Shown: positions 16,521-24,998, counted from the stretch's first letter. The stretch: DNA of 25,309 nt from an uncultured Lachnospiraceae bacterium (GCA_900550235.1 URRQ01000032.1:1-25309), one strand, 5' to 3'. Notes: generated by a model not told the origin, from the letters alone. Numbers and translations are program-made.

Positions 16521-16563
16521 ATGAACAAAAGTATAAGCAATGTTGTTCAAAGTGTAATACAAT
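16521..16563 (+). promoter_or_regulatory. Activated promoter of locus 2 with paired boxes
   Basis: The -10 element TACAAT lies at 16558-16563 within TGTAATACAAT, nearly the same as in locus 1. There is no -35 match. TGAACAA (16522-16528) and TTGTTCA (16543-16549) form a perfect inverted repeat with a 14-base spacer, their starts 21 bases apart, between the two divergent promoters. It is the probable binding site of the AraC-type regulator. Confidence 0.5.
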
Positions 16564-16625
16564 ATAGGCAAGATAAAATAGAAAATAGACATTATCACTA
16601 AAGCATTTTCAGAAAGAGGTAAAAA

Positions 16626-18512
16626 ATGATGATGATTGATGTGAATGGAATGCAGATTTCATTAGATGAAAAGAACTTAAGCCTTTCTGTGAAAAAGGGA
16701 AATCAGATTTGGAAATTCAGAGAAGATGCAAAATTGCGCATAGAATGCGAAGAAGCTACAGTGTATTTTGAAGATGCACAGACAATCAGCCACAAAGAAT
16801 TTGTATCAGGTGTAGGAAGAGGAATCCAAAGTCATTATGAAGGATTTGAAGTAAACGGTCAGCAAGTTCCGTATGCGTTTGATACGATTGTATGGGGAGA
16901 ATATGCAAGCGGAAATGTGTTCTTTGAGTGGATCCCACTTTGCGAAGAAGGGTTGACTATAAAAAGAGTTTACTGGCCGGGAGAGATGGAATTTGAAGAA
17001 GCAAAGGACAGCTGGTATTCGCTTTTGAACTGGCAACAGGGAATCCTACTTCCGAATACATGGGAAACAGAAGTAAAGAACATTGTATTTGACGGATTTT
17101 TTGAAACAGCCGGAGGATATATGCCATGGTATTCTCAGATTCGTGACAGAGAAGGATATATTGCTATCTGTTTGACACCATGGAATGCAGGATGGCATGT
17201 AGAACATCCGGAAAACGGACCATATACACATGTGGGAATGCATTTTGAACCAAGTCTCGGTAAGATGGACTACCGCAGAATCGTACGTTATACATTCTTA
17301 GAGGACTGTGATCATAACGATATGTGTAAAGTATATCGCGCATATGTAAAGGAAGAAGGAAGACTTCGGACACTTGCAGAAAAAGCAATCCAGAATCCAA
17401 CGATCAATGATTTGATCGGCTGTGCTTTTGTACATAAAGGAATCAAAACAAGTGTACAACATAACTCAAGCTTTTATGATCCGGAAAATCCGCATAAAAA
17501 TGACAATCTTGTTACATTTGAACAGCGTGCAAAAGAGATGAGAGAGTTACATGAACTTGGTGTGAAAAAGCTCTATCTCCACTTAGACGGATGGGCACAA
17601 CCGGGATATGACAATCAGCATCCTGATTATTATCCAATCTGTGAAGAAGCAGGTGGAACAGAGGGAATGAAATCTCTTGTAGATACGATGCATGAACTTG
17701 GATATCTGTTTGGTATCCATGATCAGTACAGAGATTATTATCTTGCAGCAGAAACGTACGATGAGCACTATGCATGTCAGCTTGCAGATGGAACGATTCC
17801 GGGACATGACCGCTGGGCAGGCGGACCACAGACGTATCTTTGTGGAACACAAGCTCCATATTATGTAAAACGTAACTTCGGTTATTTGGAAGAAAAAGGA
17901 ATCCAATTAGACGGAGCATACTTGGATGTGTTCACATGTAATGAAGGTGATGAATGTGCGAATCCATACCACAGAATGACAAGAAGAGATTGTTACGATT
18001 ATCGTGCGCTTTGCTTTAGATATCTTTTGTCCAAAGACATTCTTCCAAGCTCTGAGGAAGTAAGCGACTGGTGTGTACCAAGTATGGTAATGTGTCACTA
18101 TGCACCGTATGAATTTATGATGGAAAAACCGGGAACTCCAAAGAAAGGTATTCCGGTACCATTATTCAACCTTGTATATCATGATTGTTTGATTGAGCCA
18201 TGGATGATGGACAAGGTAAGCGAAAATGAAGACTATATGTTATATGCCGTATTAAATGGTGGAGCGCCATATATTGTGCGAGATGGAGCATATCCAAATA
18301 CAGACGGTTCCTTTGATGGAGGAGTGAAGTTCACATTAGAAGAGCAGAGAGACAGATGCAAGATTGTGTCTGATCTTCATGAAAAAGTAGCAAAATGCGA
18401 ACTTGTCCGTCATGAACTTGTAGATGGAAACATTCAGGTTCAGAGAAGCGTATTCTCAGATGGAACAACTGTTACTGTAGATTTTGAAAACCAGACTTAT
18501 GTCATTGATTAA
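16626..18512 (+). CDS. Glycoside-hydrolase-like TIM-barrel protein, cytoplasmic
   Basis: A 628-residue protein without a signal peptide, so it acts on material already imported. The first 240 residues look like a beta-sandwich region. A TIM barrel follows, with carbohydrate-enzyme-like motifs: YLHLDGWAQPGYDNQHPDYY (317-336), HDQYRDYY (365-372), AYLDVF with D434, and SSEEVSDW with E477/E478. D434 and a glutamate at 477 or 478 are candidates for nucleophile and acid/base. The arrangement recalls the endo- and exo-alpha-N-acetylgalactosaminidase type families (GH101/GH129) and related uncharacterised groups, but no firm family is claimed. GAGG six bases before ATG 16626 supports the start. It heads an operon with a dehydrogenase and an ABC importer, so it probably cleaves the imported glycoside. 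Confidence 0.68.
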   Translation: MMMIDVNGMQISLDEKNLSLSVKKGNQIWKFREDAKLRIECEEATVYFEDAQTISHKEFVSGVGRGIQSHYEGFEVNGQQVPYAFDTIVWGEYASGNVFFEWIPLCEEGLTIKRVYWPGEMEFEEAKDSWYSLLNWQQGILLPNTWETEVKNIVFDGFFETAGGYMPWYSQIRDREGYIAICLTPWNAGWHVEHPENGPYTHVGMHFEPSLGKMDYRRIVRYTFLEDCDHNDMCKVYRAYVKEEGRLRTLAEKAIQNPTINDLIGCAFVHKGIKTSVQHNSSFYDPENPHKNDNLVTFEQRAKEMRELHELGVKKLYLHLDGWAQPGYDNQHPDYYPICEEAGGTEGMKSLVDTMHELGYLFGIHDQYRDYYLAAETYDEHYACQLADGTIPGHDRWAGGPQTYLCGTQAPYYVKRNFGYLEEKGIQLDGAYLDVFTCNEGDECANPYHRMTRRDCYDYRALCFRYLLSKDILPSSEEVSDWCVPSMVMCHYAPYEFMMEKPGTPKKGIPVPLFNLVYHDCLIEPWMMDKVSENEDYMLYAVLNGGAPYIVRDGAYPNTDGSFDGGVKFTLEEQRDRCKIVSDLHEKVAKCELVRHELVDGNIQVQRSVFSDGTTVTVDFENQTYVID

Positions 18513-18529
18513 AGAAGGAGGAAATTAAG

Positions 18530-19837
18530 ATGGGCAAATGTATTACAGTTGCAATTGCAGGATTAGGATCCAGAGGAAAAGATGAATATGCACGAGCACA
18601 GAAACAGTTTCCGGAGAAGATGAAGATTGTTGCGGTTGCAGATATCGATCCGGAAAAAGTAGAAGAAGCAGCAAAGGAATATGATGTTCCAAAGGAGCAC
18701 TGTTATGCAAGCGCAGAAGAAATGTTAGAGCAGGATAGACTTGCAGATGCTATGTTTATTGCAACACAGGACAGACAGCATGTAGGACAGGCAATTGTGG
18801 CTTTGAGAAAAGGATATCATCTATTGTTGGAAAAACCGATTTCTCCACTGCTTTCAGAATGCAGAGAACTTGTAAAAGTTGCAAAAGAATGTAACAGACG
18901 CGTAGTAGTATGTCATGTACTTCGTTACACACCGATTTACCAAAAAGTAAAAGAAATGTTGGATAGCGGAGCAATCGGAGAAATCGTTTCCATCATGGCT
19001 TCTGAAAACGTAGGCTGGTGGCATATGGCTCACAGCTTTGTACGTGGAAACTGGAGAAATTCCGATGAGTCAAGCCCGATGATTTTGCAGAAATGTTGTC
19101 ATGACATGGATTTATATATGTGGTTGGCTGGTAAGACTTGCGAATCCCTTTCTTCCTACGGAGATACATATTTATTCAAAGAAGAAAAAGCTCCGGAAGG
19201 ATGTGCAAAACGTTGCGTAGACTGTAAGGTGAAGGATTGCCCATTTAATGCAGTTGATATTTATATCAATAGCGAGCATCCAGGATTAAAAGGTGGAAAT
19301 AAGGGATGGCCAGCAAATGTACTTGTCAATGGAGAGCCAACAGAAGAGAATGTGTTGGAAGCATTGAAGACAGGACCGTACGGCAGATGTGTATATCACT
19401 GCGATAACAATGTAGTGGATCATCAGGTTGTGAATTTAAAGATGACAGATGGAACAACGATGAGCTTCACAATGTGTGGTTTTTCAGCAGGAATTTCCAG
19501 ATATGCGAAGTTCCACGGAACAAAAGGTGAATTGATTGTAAACATGGATACCAATGATTTTGAAGCAAATGAAATTGTATTAAGAAAATTTGGTCCTCAT
19601 GTAGAAGAAACATATATTGATATTGCTTCTTTGTCGGATGATTTTTCCGGACACGGTGGTGGAGATATTAAGATGGTAGAAGAGTTCTTAGATGTGCTAA
19701 GTGGAGAAAAAGAAGAAAGTCCATATGTAACATCTTTGGAAGTATCTACAGAGAGTCATTATTGTGCTTTGGCAGCAGAGGAATCCAGAGTACATGGAGG
19801 ACAGGTAGTAGAACTTGAGAACTACCGTCACGAGTAA
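18530..19837 (+). CDS. Gfo/Idh/MocA-family oxidoreductase with a Cys motif
   Basis: An NAD(P)-dependent sugar dehydrogenase-type protein, 435 residues. The N-terminal Rossmann part shows GLGSRG (11-16) and VADID for the cofactor; EKP (101-103) and CCHDMDLYMW with H191 mark the usual catalytic region. A less common feature is the motif C225-x3-C229-x2-C232-x4-C237-P, followed by FNAVDIY, which may bind a metal. That motif is known in a subset of this family without an assigned role. AAGGAGG precedes the ATG, 17 bases after the glycosidase stop. The pair suggests oxidation of a sugar, possibly as an oxidation-elimination step in glycoside cleavage, but no reaction can be read directly. Confidence 0.88.
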   Translation: MGKCITVAIAGLGSRGKDEYARAQKQFPEKMKIVAVADIDPEKVEEAAKEYDVPKEHCYASAEEMLEQDRLADAMFIATQDRQHVGQAIVALRKGYHLLLEKPISPLLSECRELVKVAKECNRRVVVCHVLRYTPIYQKVKEMLDSGAIGEIVSIMASENVGWWHMAHSFVRGNWRNSDESSPMILQKCCHDMDLYMWLAGKTCESLSSYGDTYLFKEEKAPEGCAKRCVDCKVKDCPFNAVDIYINSEHPGLKGGNKGWPANVLVNGEPTEENVLEALKTGPYGRCVYHCDNNVVDHQVVNLKMTDGTTMSFTMCGFSAGISRYAKFHGTKGELIVNMDTNDFEANEIVLRKFGPHVEETYIDIASLSDDFSGHGGGDIKMVEEFLDVLSGEKEESPYVTSLEVSTESHYCALAAEESRVHGGQVVELENYRHE

Positions 19838-19840
19838 TGT

Positions 19841-19867
19841 ATGTGAGTCTCTAGGACGAGGCTTCAT
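19841..19867 (+). other. Stem-loop between dehydrogenase and binding-protein genes
   Basis: ATGTGAGTCTC (19841-19851) can pair with GAGGCTTCAT (19858-19867) with one bulged T and two G-U pairs around a six-base loop. No T tract follows, so it is not a simple terminator. It may be a processing or stability element that raises the level of the binding-protein mRNA. The rest of the 103-base gap has no convincing promoter. Confidence 0.4.
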
Positions 19868-19940
19868 ATAAATGTAAATGCACTTTTTGAAGTGTGGTAA
19901 TTCAAATTCTCAAAAAGAAAAAGAAAAGGAGAGATGTGTT

Positions 19941-21224
19941 ATGAAAAAGAATTTGAAAAAATTAGCAGCTCTTGGTCTTTGTGTGGCTATGGGTGCAACA
20001 ATGCTCGCAGGATGCGGCGGAAAAGACAGTGGAAAAAGTAAAGATGGTAAGGTAGAACTTACTATGGCTGTATGGGATTCAGATCAGCAGCCTGTAATGG
20101 AAGAAATGGCAGCAGCTTATACAAAAGCAAATCCAAATGTAACTGTAAAAACACAGCTTACAACATGGACAGAGTATTGGACAAAACTTGAAGCCGGCGC
20201 TACAAGCGGTTCTGCAGCAGACATCATTACAATGAACGTTCTTCACGTAGAAGAATATGCAGAAGCTGGTATCTTAATGGATCTTACAGAAGCAGAGAAA
20301 AAATCTGACTTAAAAGTTCATGAAAACTTCCCTGCTCCTCTTGTAGACGGATATACAGTAGACGGTAAATTATATGGTATTCCAAAAGATTTCGATACAA
20401 ACGCTGTATTCTACAACAAAGAAATCTTTGACAAAGCCGGTGTAGAGTATCCAAAGGATGGTTGGACATTTGAAGAATTCAAAGCAACTGCAGAAAAAAT
20501 CAAAGCAGCTAATATCCCAGGCGTATACGCTTGCCCGGTTAACCGTAACTCAGGACAGACAACATTTGACGCAACAATTTTTGCTAACGGCGGTTATATC
20601 TTAAATGAAGATAATACAGCAACAGGTTGGGATGATCCAAAAACAATCGGCGGTATCCAGCCATGGTTAGACTTCGTAACAGAAGGACTTTCTCCAACAC
20701 TTGAGCAGATGACAAACACAGATCCAGACGCTATGTTCCAGGGTGGACAGGCAGCTATGTATCTCTCAGGTAACTACATGATTCCTTCATATAACAAAAC
20801 ATTAGAAGGAAAATACGGTATTGTTTCCAGACCGACATTTAACGGTAAAAACACAGATATCATCAATGGTTTAGCATTCTCTGTAAGCGCAAACACAAAA
20901 CACCCTGAAGAAGCAACAGACTTCGCATTATGGTTAGGAAGCGAAGAAGCACAGAAGATTCAGGCTGAAGCAGGTGTTGTAATTTCTGCAAGAAATGATT
21001 GCCAGGAAATCTACCCAACAACACACACAGACTTAAACCTTCAGGTATTCCTTGATAACGTAGAAAATGCAGAATTATTACCACACTGCAAAGTGACATC
21101 TGAGCTTTCACAGGTTGAAAAGACATACATGGAAAAAGCATGGATGGGAGAAATCACATTAGAAGAAGCTTGCAAGAGCATCAAACCGGAAGCAGATGCA
21201 ATCCTCGATAAGATGAACAAGTAA
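19941..21224 (+). CDS. ABC transporter sugar-binding lipoprotein (locus 2)
   Basis: A family-1 extracellular solute-binding protein, 427 residues. A lipoprotein signal peptide ends in LAGC and is followed by a short GGKDSGKSKDGK linker. The mature protein begins VELTMAVWDSDQQPVMEEMA and contains FYNKEIFDKAGVEYP and QAAMYLSGNYMIPS, typical of oligosaccharide binders. The reading frame is open from 19878, but ATG 19941 has AGGAGAG eight bases upstream and starts the signal peptide, so it was chosen. The protein is related to but clearly different from the locus 1 binder, so different sugars are expected. Confidence 0.93.
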   Translation: MKKNLKKLAALGLCVAMGATMLAGCGGKDSGKSKDGKVELTMAVWDSDQQPVMEEMAAAYTKANPNVTVKTQLTTWTEYWTKLEAGATSGSAADIITMNVLHVEEYAEAGILMDLTEAEKKSDLKVHENFPAPLVDGYTVDGKLYGIPKDFDTNAVFYNKEIFDKAGVEYPKDGWTFEEFKATAEKIKAANIPGVYACPVNRNSGQTTFDATIFANGGYILNEDNTATGWDDPKTIGGIQPWLDFVTEGLSPTLEQMTNTDPDAMFQGGQAAMYLSGNYMIPSYNKTLEGKYGIVSRPTFNGKNTDIINGLAFSVSANTKHPEEATDFALWLGSEEAQKIQAEAGVVISARNDCQEIYPTTHTDLNLQVFLDNVENAELLPHCKVTSELSQVEKTYMEKAWMGEITLEEACKSIKPEADAILDKMNK

Positions 21225-21241
21225 TAAAGTAGGGATGTTTT

Positions 21242-22171
21242 ATGAGCAAAGAAAAGAAAATGGCGAAACCTGCAAAAAGGAAAGCCAGTAAAAGAGAAAG
21301 AAAGGACTGGGTGGCAGCGTATATCTTTATCGCTCCGGTAACGATTGGATTATTTATCTTTTATGTGTTCCCGTTTATTCAGAACTTTTGGTTTAGTTTT
21401 AATGATGTAAATAAATTCAATATGACTACGTTTATAGGTATTGAAAACTATAAACAATTGTTCCAGGAGCCAGATTTACTTCTTGCGCTCAGGAATACAC
21501 TTATTTACGCAGTCATTACTGTTCCGATCGGGCTTGCCCTTTCACTTTTAGTAGCTTCTTTATTGAACTCTAAAATTAAAGGAACTTCATTTTACCGTAC
21601 AATTTACTTTCTGCCATCTGTAACGATGTCAGTAGCCGTAGCTCTTGTTTGGAAATTGATCTTCCATAGTGAATACGGTATTTTCAATGAGATCGTGAAA
21701 TTGTTTGGCGGATCGCCGCAGAGCTGGCTTACTAAGCCGTCAACAGCGCTTGGCTGTGTTATGATCGTAGCGATCTGGGGAAGCGTTGGTTATAATATGA
21801 TCATTCTTCTTGCGGGTATGCAGGGAATCTCCAAATCATATTATGAAGCGGCGGCAATTGACGGCGCCGGTCCTGTACAGAGATTTTTCAAAATTACAGT
21901 ACCGTTACTTACACCGACAATCTTCTTCGTAACAATTACAGGATTGATTGGTGCGTTCCAGGTATTCGATAGTATTTACATGATGATCGACCCAACGACG
22001 AACCCTGCGTTTAACCAGGTGAAGACAATGAACGTACTCTTCTATCAGAACGCGTTCATGTATGGTTACAAAGGTTACGCAGCGGCAATCTCCATCTTTA
22101 TGTTTGTAATTATCATGATCATTACAGCCGTTCAGTTATGGGGACAGAAAAAATGGGTGAATTACGACTAA
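21242..22171 (+). CDS. ABC sugar transporter permease, MalF/UgpA type (locus 2)
   Basis: A CUT1-type membrane subunit of 309 residues with a basic cytoplasmic N-terminus of about 22 residues and six hydrophobic segments. The ATPase-contact loop lies at 202-221 (EAAAIDGAGPVQRFFKITVP). The gene begins 17 bases after the binding-protein stop with a modest AGGG ribosome site, so it may depend on translation of the upstream gene. It would pair with the following permease. No ATPase gene is linked. Confidence 0.93.
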   Translation: MSKEKKMAKPAKRKASKRERKDWVAAYIFIAPVTIGLFIFYVFPFIQNFWFSFNDVNKFNMTTFIGIENYKQLFQEPDLLLALRNTLIYAVITVPIGLALSLLVASLLNSKIKGTSFYRTIYFLPSVTMSVAVALVWKLIFHSEYGIFNEIVKLFGGSPQSWLTKPSTALGCVMIVAIWGSVGYNMIILLAGMQGISKSYYEAAAIDGAGPVQRFFKITVPLLTPTIFFVTITGLIGAFQVFDSIYMMIDPTTNPAFNQVKTMNVLFYQNAFMYGYKGYAAAISIFMFVIIMIITAVQLWGQKKWVNYD

Positions 22172-22188
22172 AGGAAGGAGGAAATACG

Positions 22189-23016
22189 ATGACTACTGCA
22201 GCAAAAAGAAATCATTTATTGATGCATATACTTTTGATAGCCGGTATTGCGATTACTGTATTCCCATTCCTTTGGATGGTATTTACATCATTTAAGACAT
22301 TGCCGGAATCTATGCAGATTCCACCGACTATCTTACCGGAAGCTTTTAATCTTGAGTCTTATAAATATGTGCTCGAAGTGCTTCCGTTTGGAACAATTTA
22401 TACCAATACAATTATTGTTACAATTATAACGACATTAGTTCAGGTTGCATTCTGCACAATGGCTGCTTACGCGTTTGCAAGAATTGATTTTCCGTTCAAA
22501 AATGCAATTTTCATGGTTCTGTTATCAATCTTAATGGTACCGGGTCAGATTTTCTTGATCCCACAGTACATGATCATTCAGAAATTAGGATTGATCAATA
22601 CATTACCAGGCCTCTTCTTACCAAACTTATTTAGTGCATTTGGAACGTTCTTGTTAAGACAGTTCTTCATGTCGCTGCCAAAAGAATTAGAAGAAGCAGC
22701 TTTGCTCGATGGATGCAACAGATTCCAGATTTTCGGAAAAATCATGTTACCACTCGTTCAGCCGGGTATTGTCGCACTCGTAATCTTCACAGCGAAGTTT
22801 GCATGGAATGACTTTATGTGGCCGTTGATCGTAAACTCTGATCCGGCGAAGATGACATTAGCTCCGGCATTGTCATTGTTGAAAGGTCAGTATTCAACGA
22901 ACTACCCTGCGCAGATGGCAGGAGCAGTACTTGCGGTAATTCCAATGATTGTACTGTTCTTCATCTTCCAGAAACAGTTCATTGAAGGTGTAGCACAGTC
23001 AGGTATCAAAGGCTAA
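22189..23016 (+). CDS. ABC sugar transporter permease, MalG/UgpE type (locus 2)
   Basis: The second membrane subunit of the locus 2 importer, 275 residues with six membrane segments. The ATPase-contact loop lies at 169-188 (EAALLDGCNRFQIFGKIMLP), and the end GVAQSGIKG is typical of this subunit. The frame is open from ATG 22138, inside the preceding gene, but ATG 22189 has AAGGAGG seven bases upstream and fits the family start. It is the last gene of the locus 2 operon and is followed by a strong terminator. Confidence 0.93.
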   Translation: MTTAAKRNHLLMHILLIAGIAITVFPFLWMVFTSFKTLPESMQIPPTILPEAFNLESYKYVLEVLPFGTIYTNTIIVTIITTLVQVAFCTMAAYAFARIDFPFKNAIFMVLLSILMVPGQIFLIPQYMIIQKLGLINTLPGLFLPNLFSAFGTFLLRQFFMSLPKELEEAALLDGCNRFQIFGKIMLPLVQPGIVALVIFTAKFAWNDFMWPLIVNSDPAKMTLAPALSLLKGQYSTNYPAQMAGAVLAVIPMIVLFFIFQKQFIEGVAQSGIKG

Positions 23017-23024
23017 TGACTATA

Positions 23025-23072
23025 AAATACTTAACACGCACATTATATAAAGTGTGTGTTAAGTATTTTTTT
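23025..23072 (+). terminator. Terminator of ABC locus 2
   Basis: A long stem of about 17 bp (ATACTTAACACGCAC near 23028-23042 with GTGTGTGTTAAGTAT near 23052-23066) is followed by a T tract to 23072. It marks the end of the carbohydrate region and the change to more AT-rich sequence. Confidence 0.87.
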
Positions 23073-23080
23073 AAAATTAT

Positions 23081-23086
23081 TATAAT
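23081..23086 (+). promoter_or_regulatory. Possible -10 element of the peptide-maturation unit
   Basis: A perfect TATAAT lies at 23081-23086, but the best -35 candidate, TTAAGT at 23059-23064 in the terminator stem, is weak. Transcription from here would give a leader of about 70 bases with a tiny reading frame. Confidence 0.3.
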
Positions 23087-23142
23087 TCTCAATACTAATG
23101 TCCACCAAGCTGATTTAAGATAAAATCTATTGGGAGAAAAGA

Positions 23143-23175
23143 ATGAAAAAAGGAGACGCAAATGGAACTATTTGA
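23143..23175 (+). CDS. Possible 10-codon leader peptide overlapping the protease start
   Basis: ATG at 23143, preceded by GGGAG at 23132-23136, reads ten codons (MKKGDANGTI) to TGA at 23173-23175. The frame overlaps the first codons of the protease gene, whose ribosome site lies inside it. It could couple or limit translation of the protease, or be chance. No function is claimed for the peptide. Confidence 0.25.
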   Translation: MKKGDANGTI

Positions 23176-24979
23176 CTTTATCATAATAGATAGTGGATTA
23201 AATACAAGACATCCTAGGATTGTGGATGCAAAATATAAGGGAATTCATCTATACTATGATACACAACAAGAAAAAATGCTTGAGGATTTTGATATTGAAG
23301 ACAAAATAGGTCATGGTACAGCTATATTTTATACGATATGGAAAGAAAATAAAAGTGCTAAAATTTTGGTTGTGAAAATATTTGATACAGATATGGAGGT
23401 CTCAGAAAGGTTATTAATTGATAGTTTGAAATATATTTCACAGAAATACCAAGGGAAGATAATAAATTTGAGTTGCGGTATTCACTCATGCGAAATAAAA
23501 AATGAGTTGAAAGATATATGTAATTTTTTGGAAAATAATGGAAGTATTATTGTAGCTGCTTTTGCAAATGATGGATCTATTAGTTATCCAGCTGCATATA
23601 GTAGCGTGATTGGCGTAGATATTTCTTTAAATTGTCAACATATTTATGAATATGAATATGTAGAGAGTGAGATAATTAATGTTAGGGGATGCGGAATTAC
23701 ACATAGGTTACCTTGGCTAAATGGGGAAGAAAAACGCGTATCAGGAACTAGCTTTGCCTGTCCATATATATCTTCTTTGATTTATAAAAAAATGCGAGAA
23801 GAGTGTGGGGAAAATAATCTTCAAAATATAAAGAAATTGTTGAAAAGATTTGCTAAAAAAGTGTATGAATATGAAAAAAATATGGGAAAGAAAAGACCAT
23901 TTATTATAGAAAGTGCAGTTGTATTTCCGTTTAATAAAGAGATTCATTCTATGGTTAGATTTTCTCATTTGCTTCAGTTTAAACTTAAAGGGGTTTATGA
24001 TAGTAAATATATGGGAACATGTGGGAAAAGAACATCTCAAATTTTGAAAACTGATACTATAAAGAAAGATTATAAAATAAAAGATATTGATGACATAAGA
24101 TGGGAAGACGATTTTGATACGCTCATCTTGGGGCACTTAGATAAACTTGAACGAGTAGTTGGAAGAAAATATCGAGAAGAATTGTTAGAATTAAGCAGAA
24201 AATATAATAAAAATGTATTTATGTTTGATAATTTTACAAATGAGGGAAAAGAAGAATATTTAAATAATGTTTATGTCCCATGTGTAAAGAAAGAAAATTT
24301 ACCACATAATCGGTTTGGTAAACTATATAAAATAGGGGTTCCAACTTTGTGCATAACAGGAACAACATCAAGACAAGGGAAATTTACCTTACAATTAAAA
24401 TTAAGAGAATGTTTTCAACAGAATGGATATAAAGTTGGACAACTTGGAACGGAGCCATCTTCTCAGCTGTTCGGTATAGATGAAGTGTATCCAATGGGCT
24501 ATGAAAGCACGGCATATTTAGATGGAATGGATGAAATTATGATGATTAATGACATGATAAATAATATTCAGGAGAAAAATCCGGATATTATCATAGTAGG
24601 TTCACAAAGTCAAACAATAAGTTATGATTCGGGAAATTTAAGATATATGCCTATACATCAAAATAATTTATTATATGCAACGGATCCAGATGGATTTATA
24701 TTGGTATGCAATTACTATGATGAAAGTGAATATTTGCAACGAAATATAGATTATTTAAAACATTTTAATACAACAAATAATATAGTTGCTATTGTAATGT
24801 ATCCTTTTCAAGAAGATTTACAGTGGGCATATTTATCTAATGCTAAGAGAAAGGTTACTAGCGAAGAAGCTAGGAAACGCGCAAATGAGATTCAAAATAC
24901 ATTTGGAATAGAAACATACATTTTAGGAGAAGAAGATGAACAATTATTTGAAAGATGTATAACATATTATACCGATTAA
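23162..24979 (+). CDS. Subtilisin-like protease fused to a peptide-maturation P-loop region
   Basis: A 605-residue protein without signal peptide or propeptide, so cytoplasmic. Residues 1-235 form an S8 (subtilase) domain with the full catalytic set: D10 (IIIDSGL), H51 (GHGTAIF), oxyanion N136 (AFANDGS) and S197 (SGTSFACPY). Residues about 248-605 begin VVFPFNKEIHSMVRFSHLL and carry a P-loop-like ITGTTSRQGKFTLQLKLR (398-415), then GYKVGQLGTEPSSQLFGID. These blocks resemble clostridial peptide-maturation proteins (TIGR04066) and the related DUF1611 fold, recalled from memory. AGGAG six bases before the ATG supports the start. The protein may process a ribosomal peptide and energise or modify it, an inference. 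A small unknown gene follows 19 bases later. Codons are much more AT-rich than in the genes upstream. Confidence 0.78.
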   Translation: MELFDFIIIDSGLNTRHPRIVDAKYKGIHLYYDTQQEKMLEDFDIEDKIGHGTAIFYTIWKENKSAKILVVKIFDTDMEVSERLLIDSLKYISQKYQGKIINLSCGIHSCEIKNELKDICNFLENNGSIIVAAFANDGSISYPAAYSSVIGVDISLNCQHIYEYEYVESEIINVRGCGITHRLPWLNGEEKRVSGTSFACPYISSLIYKKMREECGENNLQNIKKLLKRFAKKVYEYEKNMGKKRPFIIESAVVFPFNKEIHSMVRFSHLLQFKLKGVYDSKYMGTCGKRTSQILKTDTIKKDYKIKDIDDIRWEDDFDTLILGHLDKLERVVGRKYREELLELSRKYNKNVFMFDNFTNEGKEEYLNNVYVPCVKKENLPHNRFGKLYKIGVPTLCITGTTSRQGKFTLQLKLRECFQQNGYKVGQLGTEPSSQLFGIDEVYPMGYESTAYLDGMDEIMMINDMINNIQEKNPDIIIVGSQSQTISYDSGNLRYMPIHQNNLLYATDPDGFILVCNYYDESEYLQRNIDYLKHFNTTNNIVAIVMYPFQEDLQWAYLSNAKRKVTSEEARKRANEIQNTFGIETYILGEEDEQLFERCITYYTD

Positions 24980-24998
24980 AAAGAAAGAAGGAAGATAG

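Noticed and set aside
19878..19940. A longer start for the locus 2 binding protein.
   Set aside because: It would put 21 polar residues before the lipoprotein signal peptide and lacks a ribosome site.
22138..22188. A longer start for the locus 2 second permease, overlapping the first permease.
   Set aside because: ATG 22189 has AAGGAGG at the right spacing and matches the family start.
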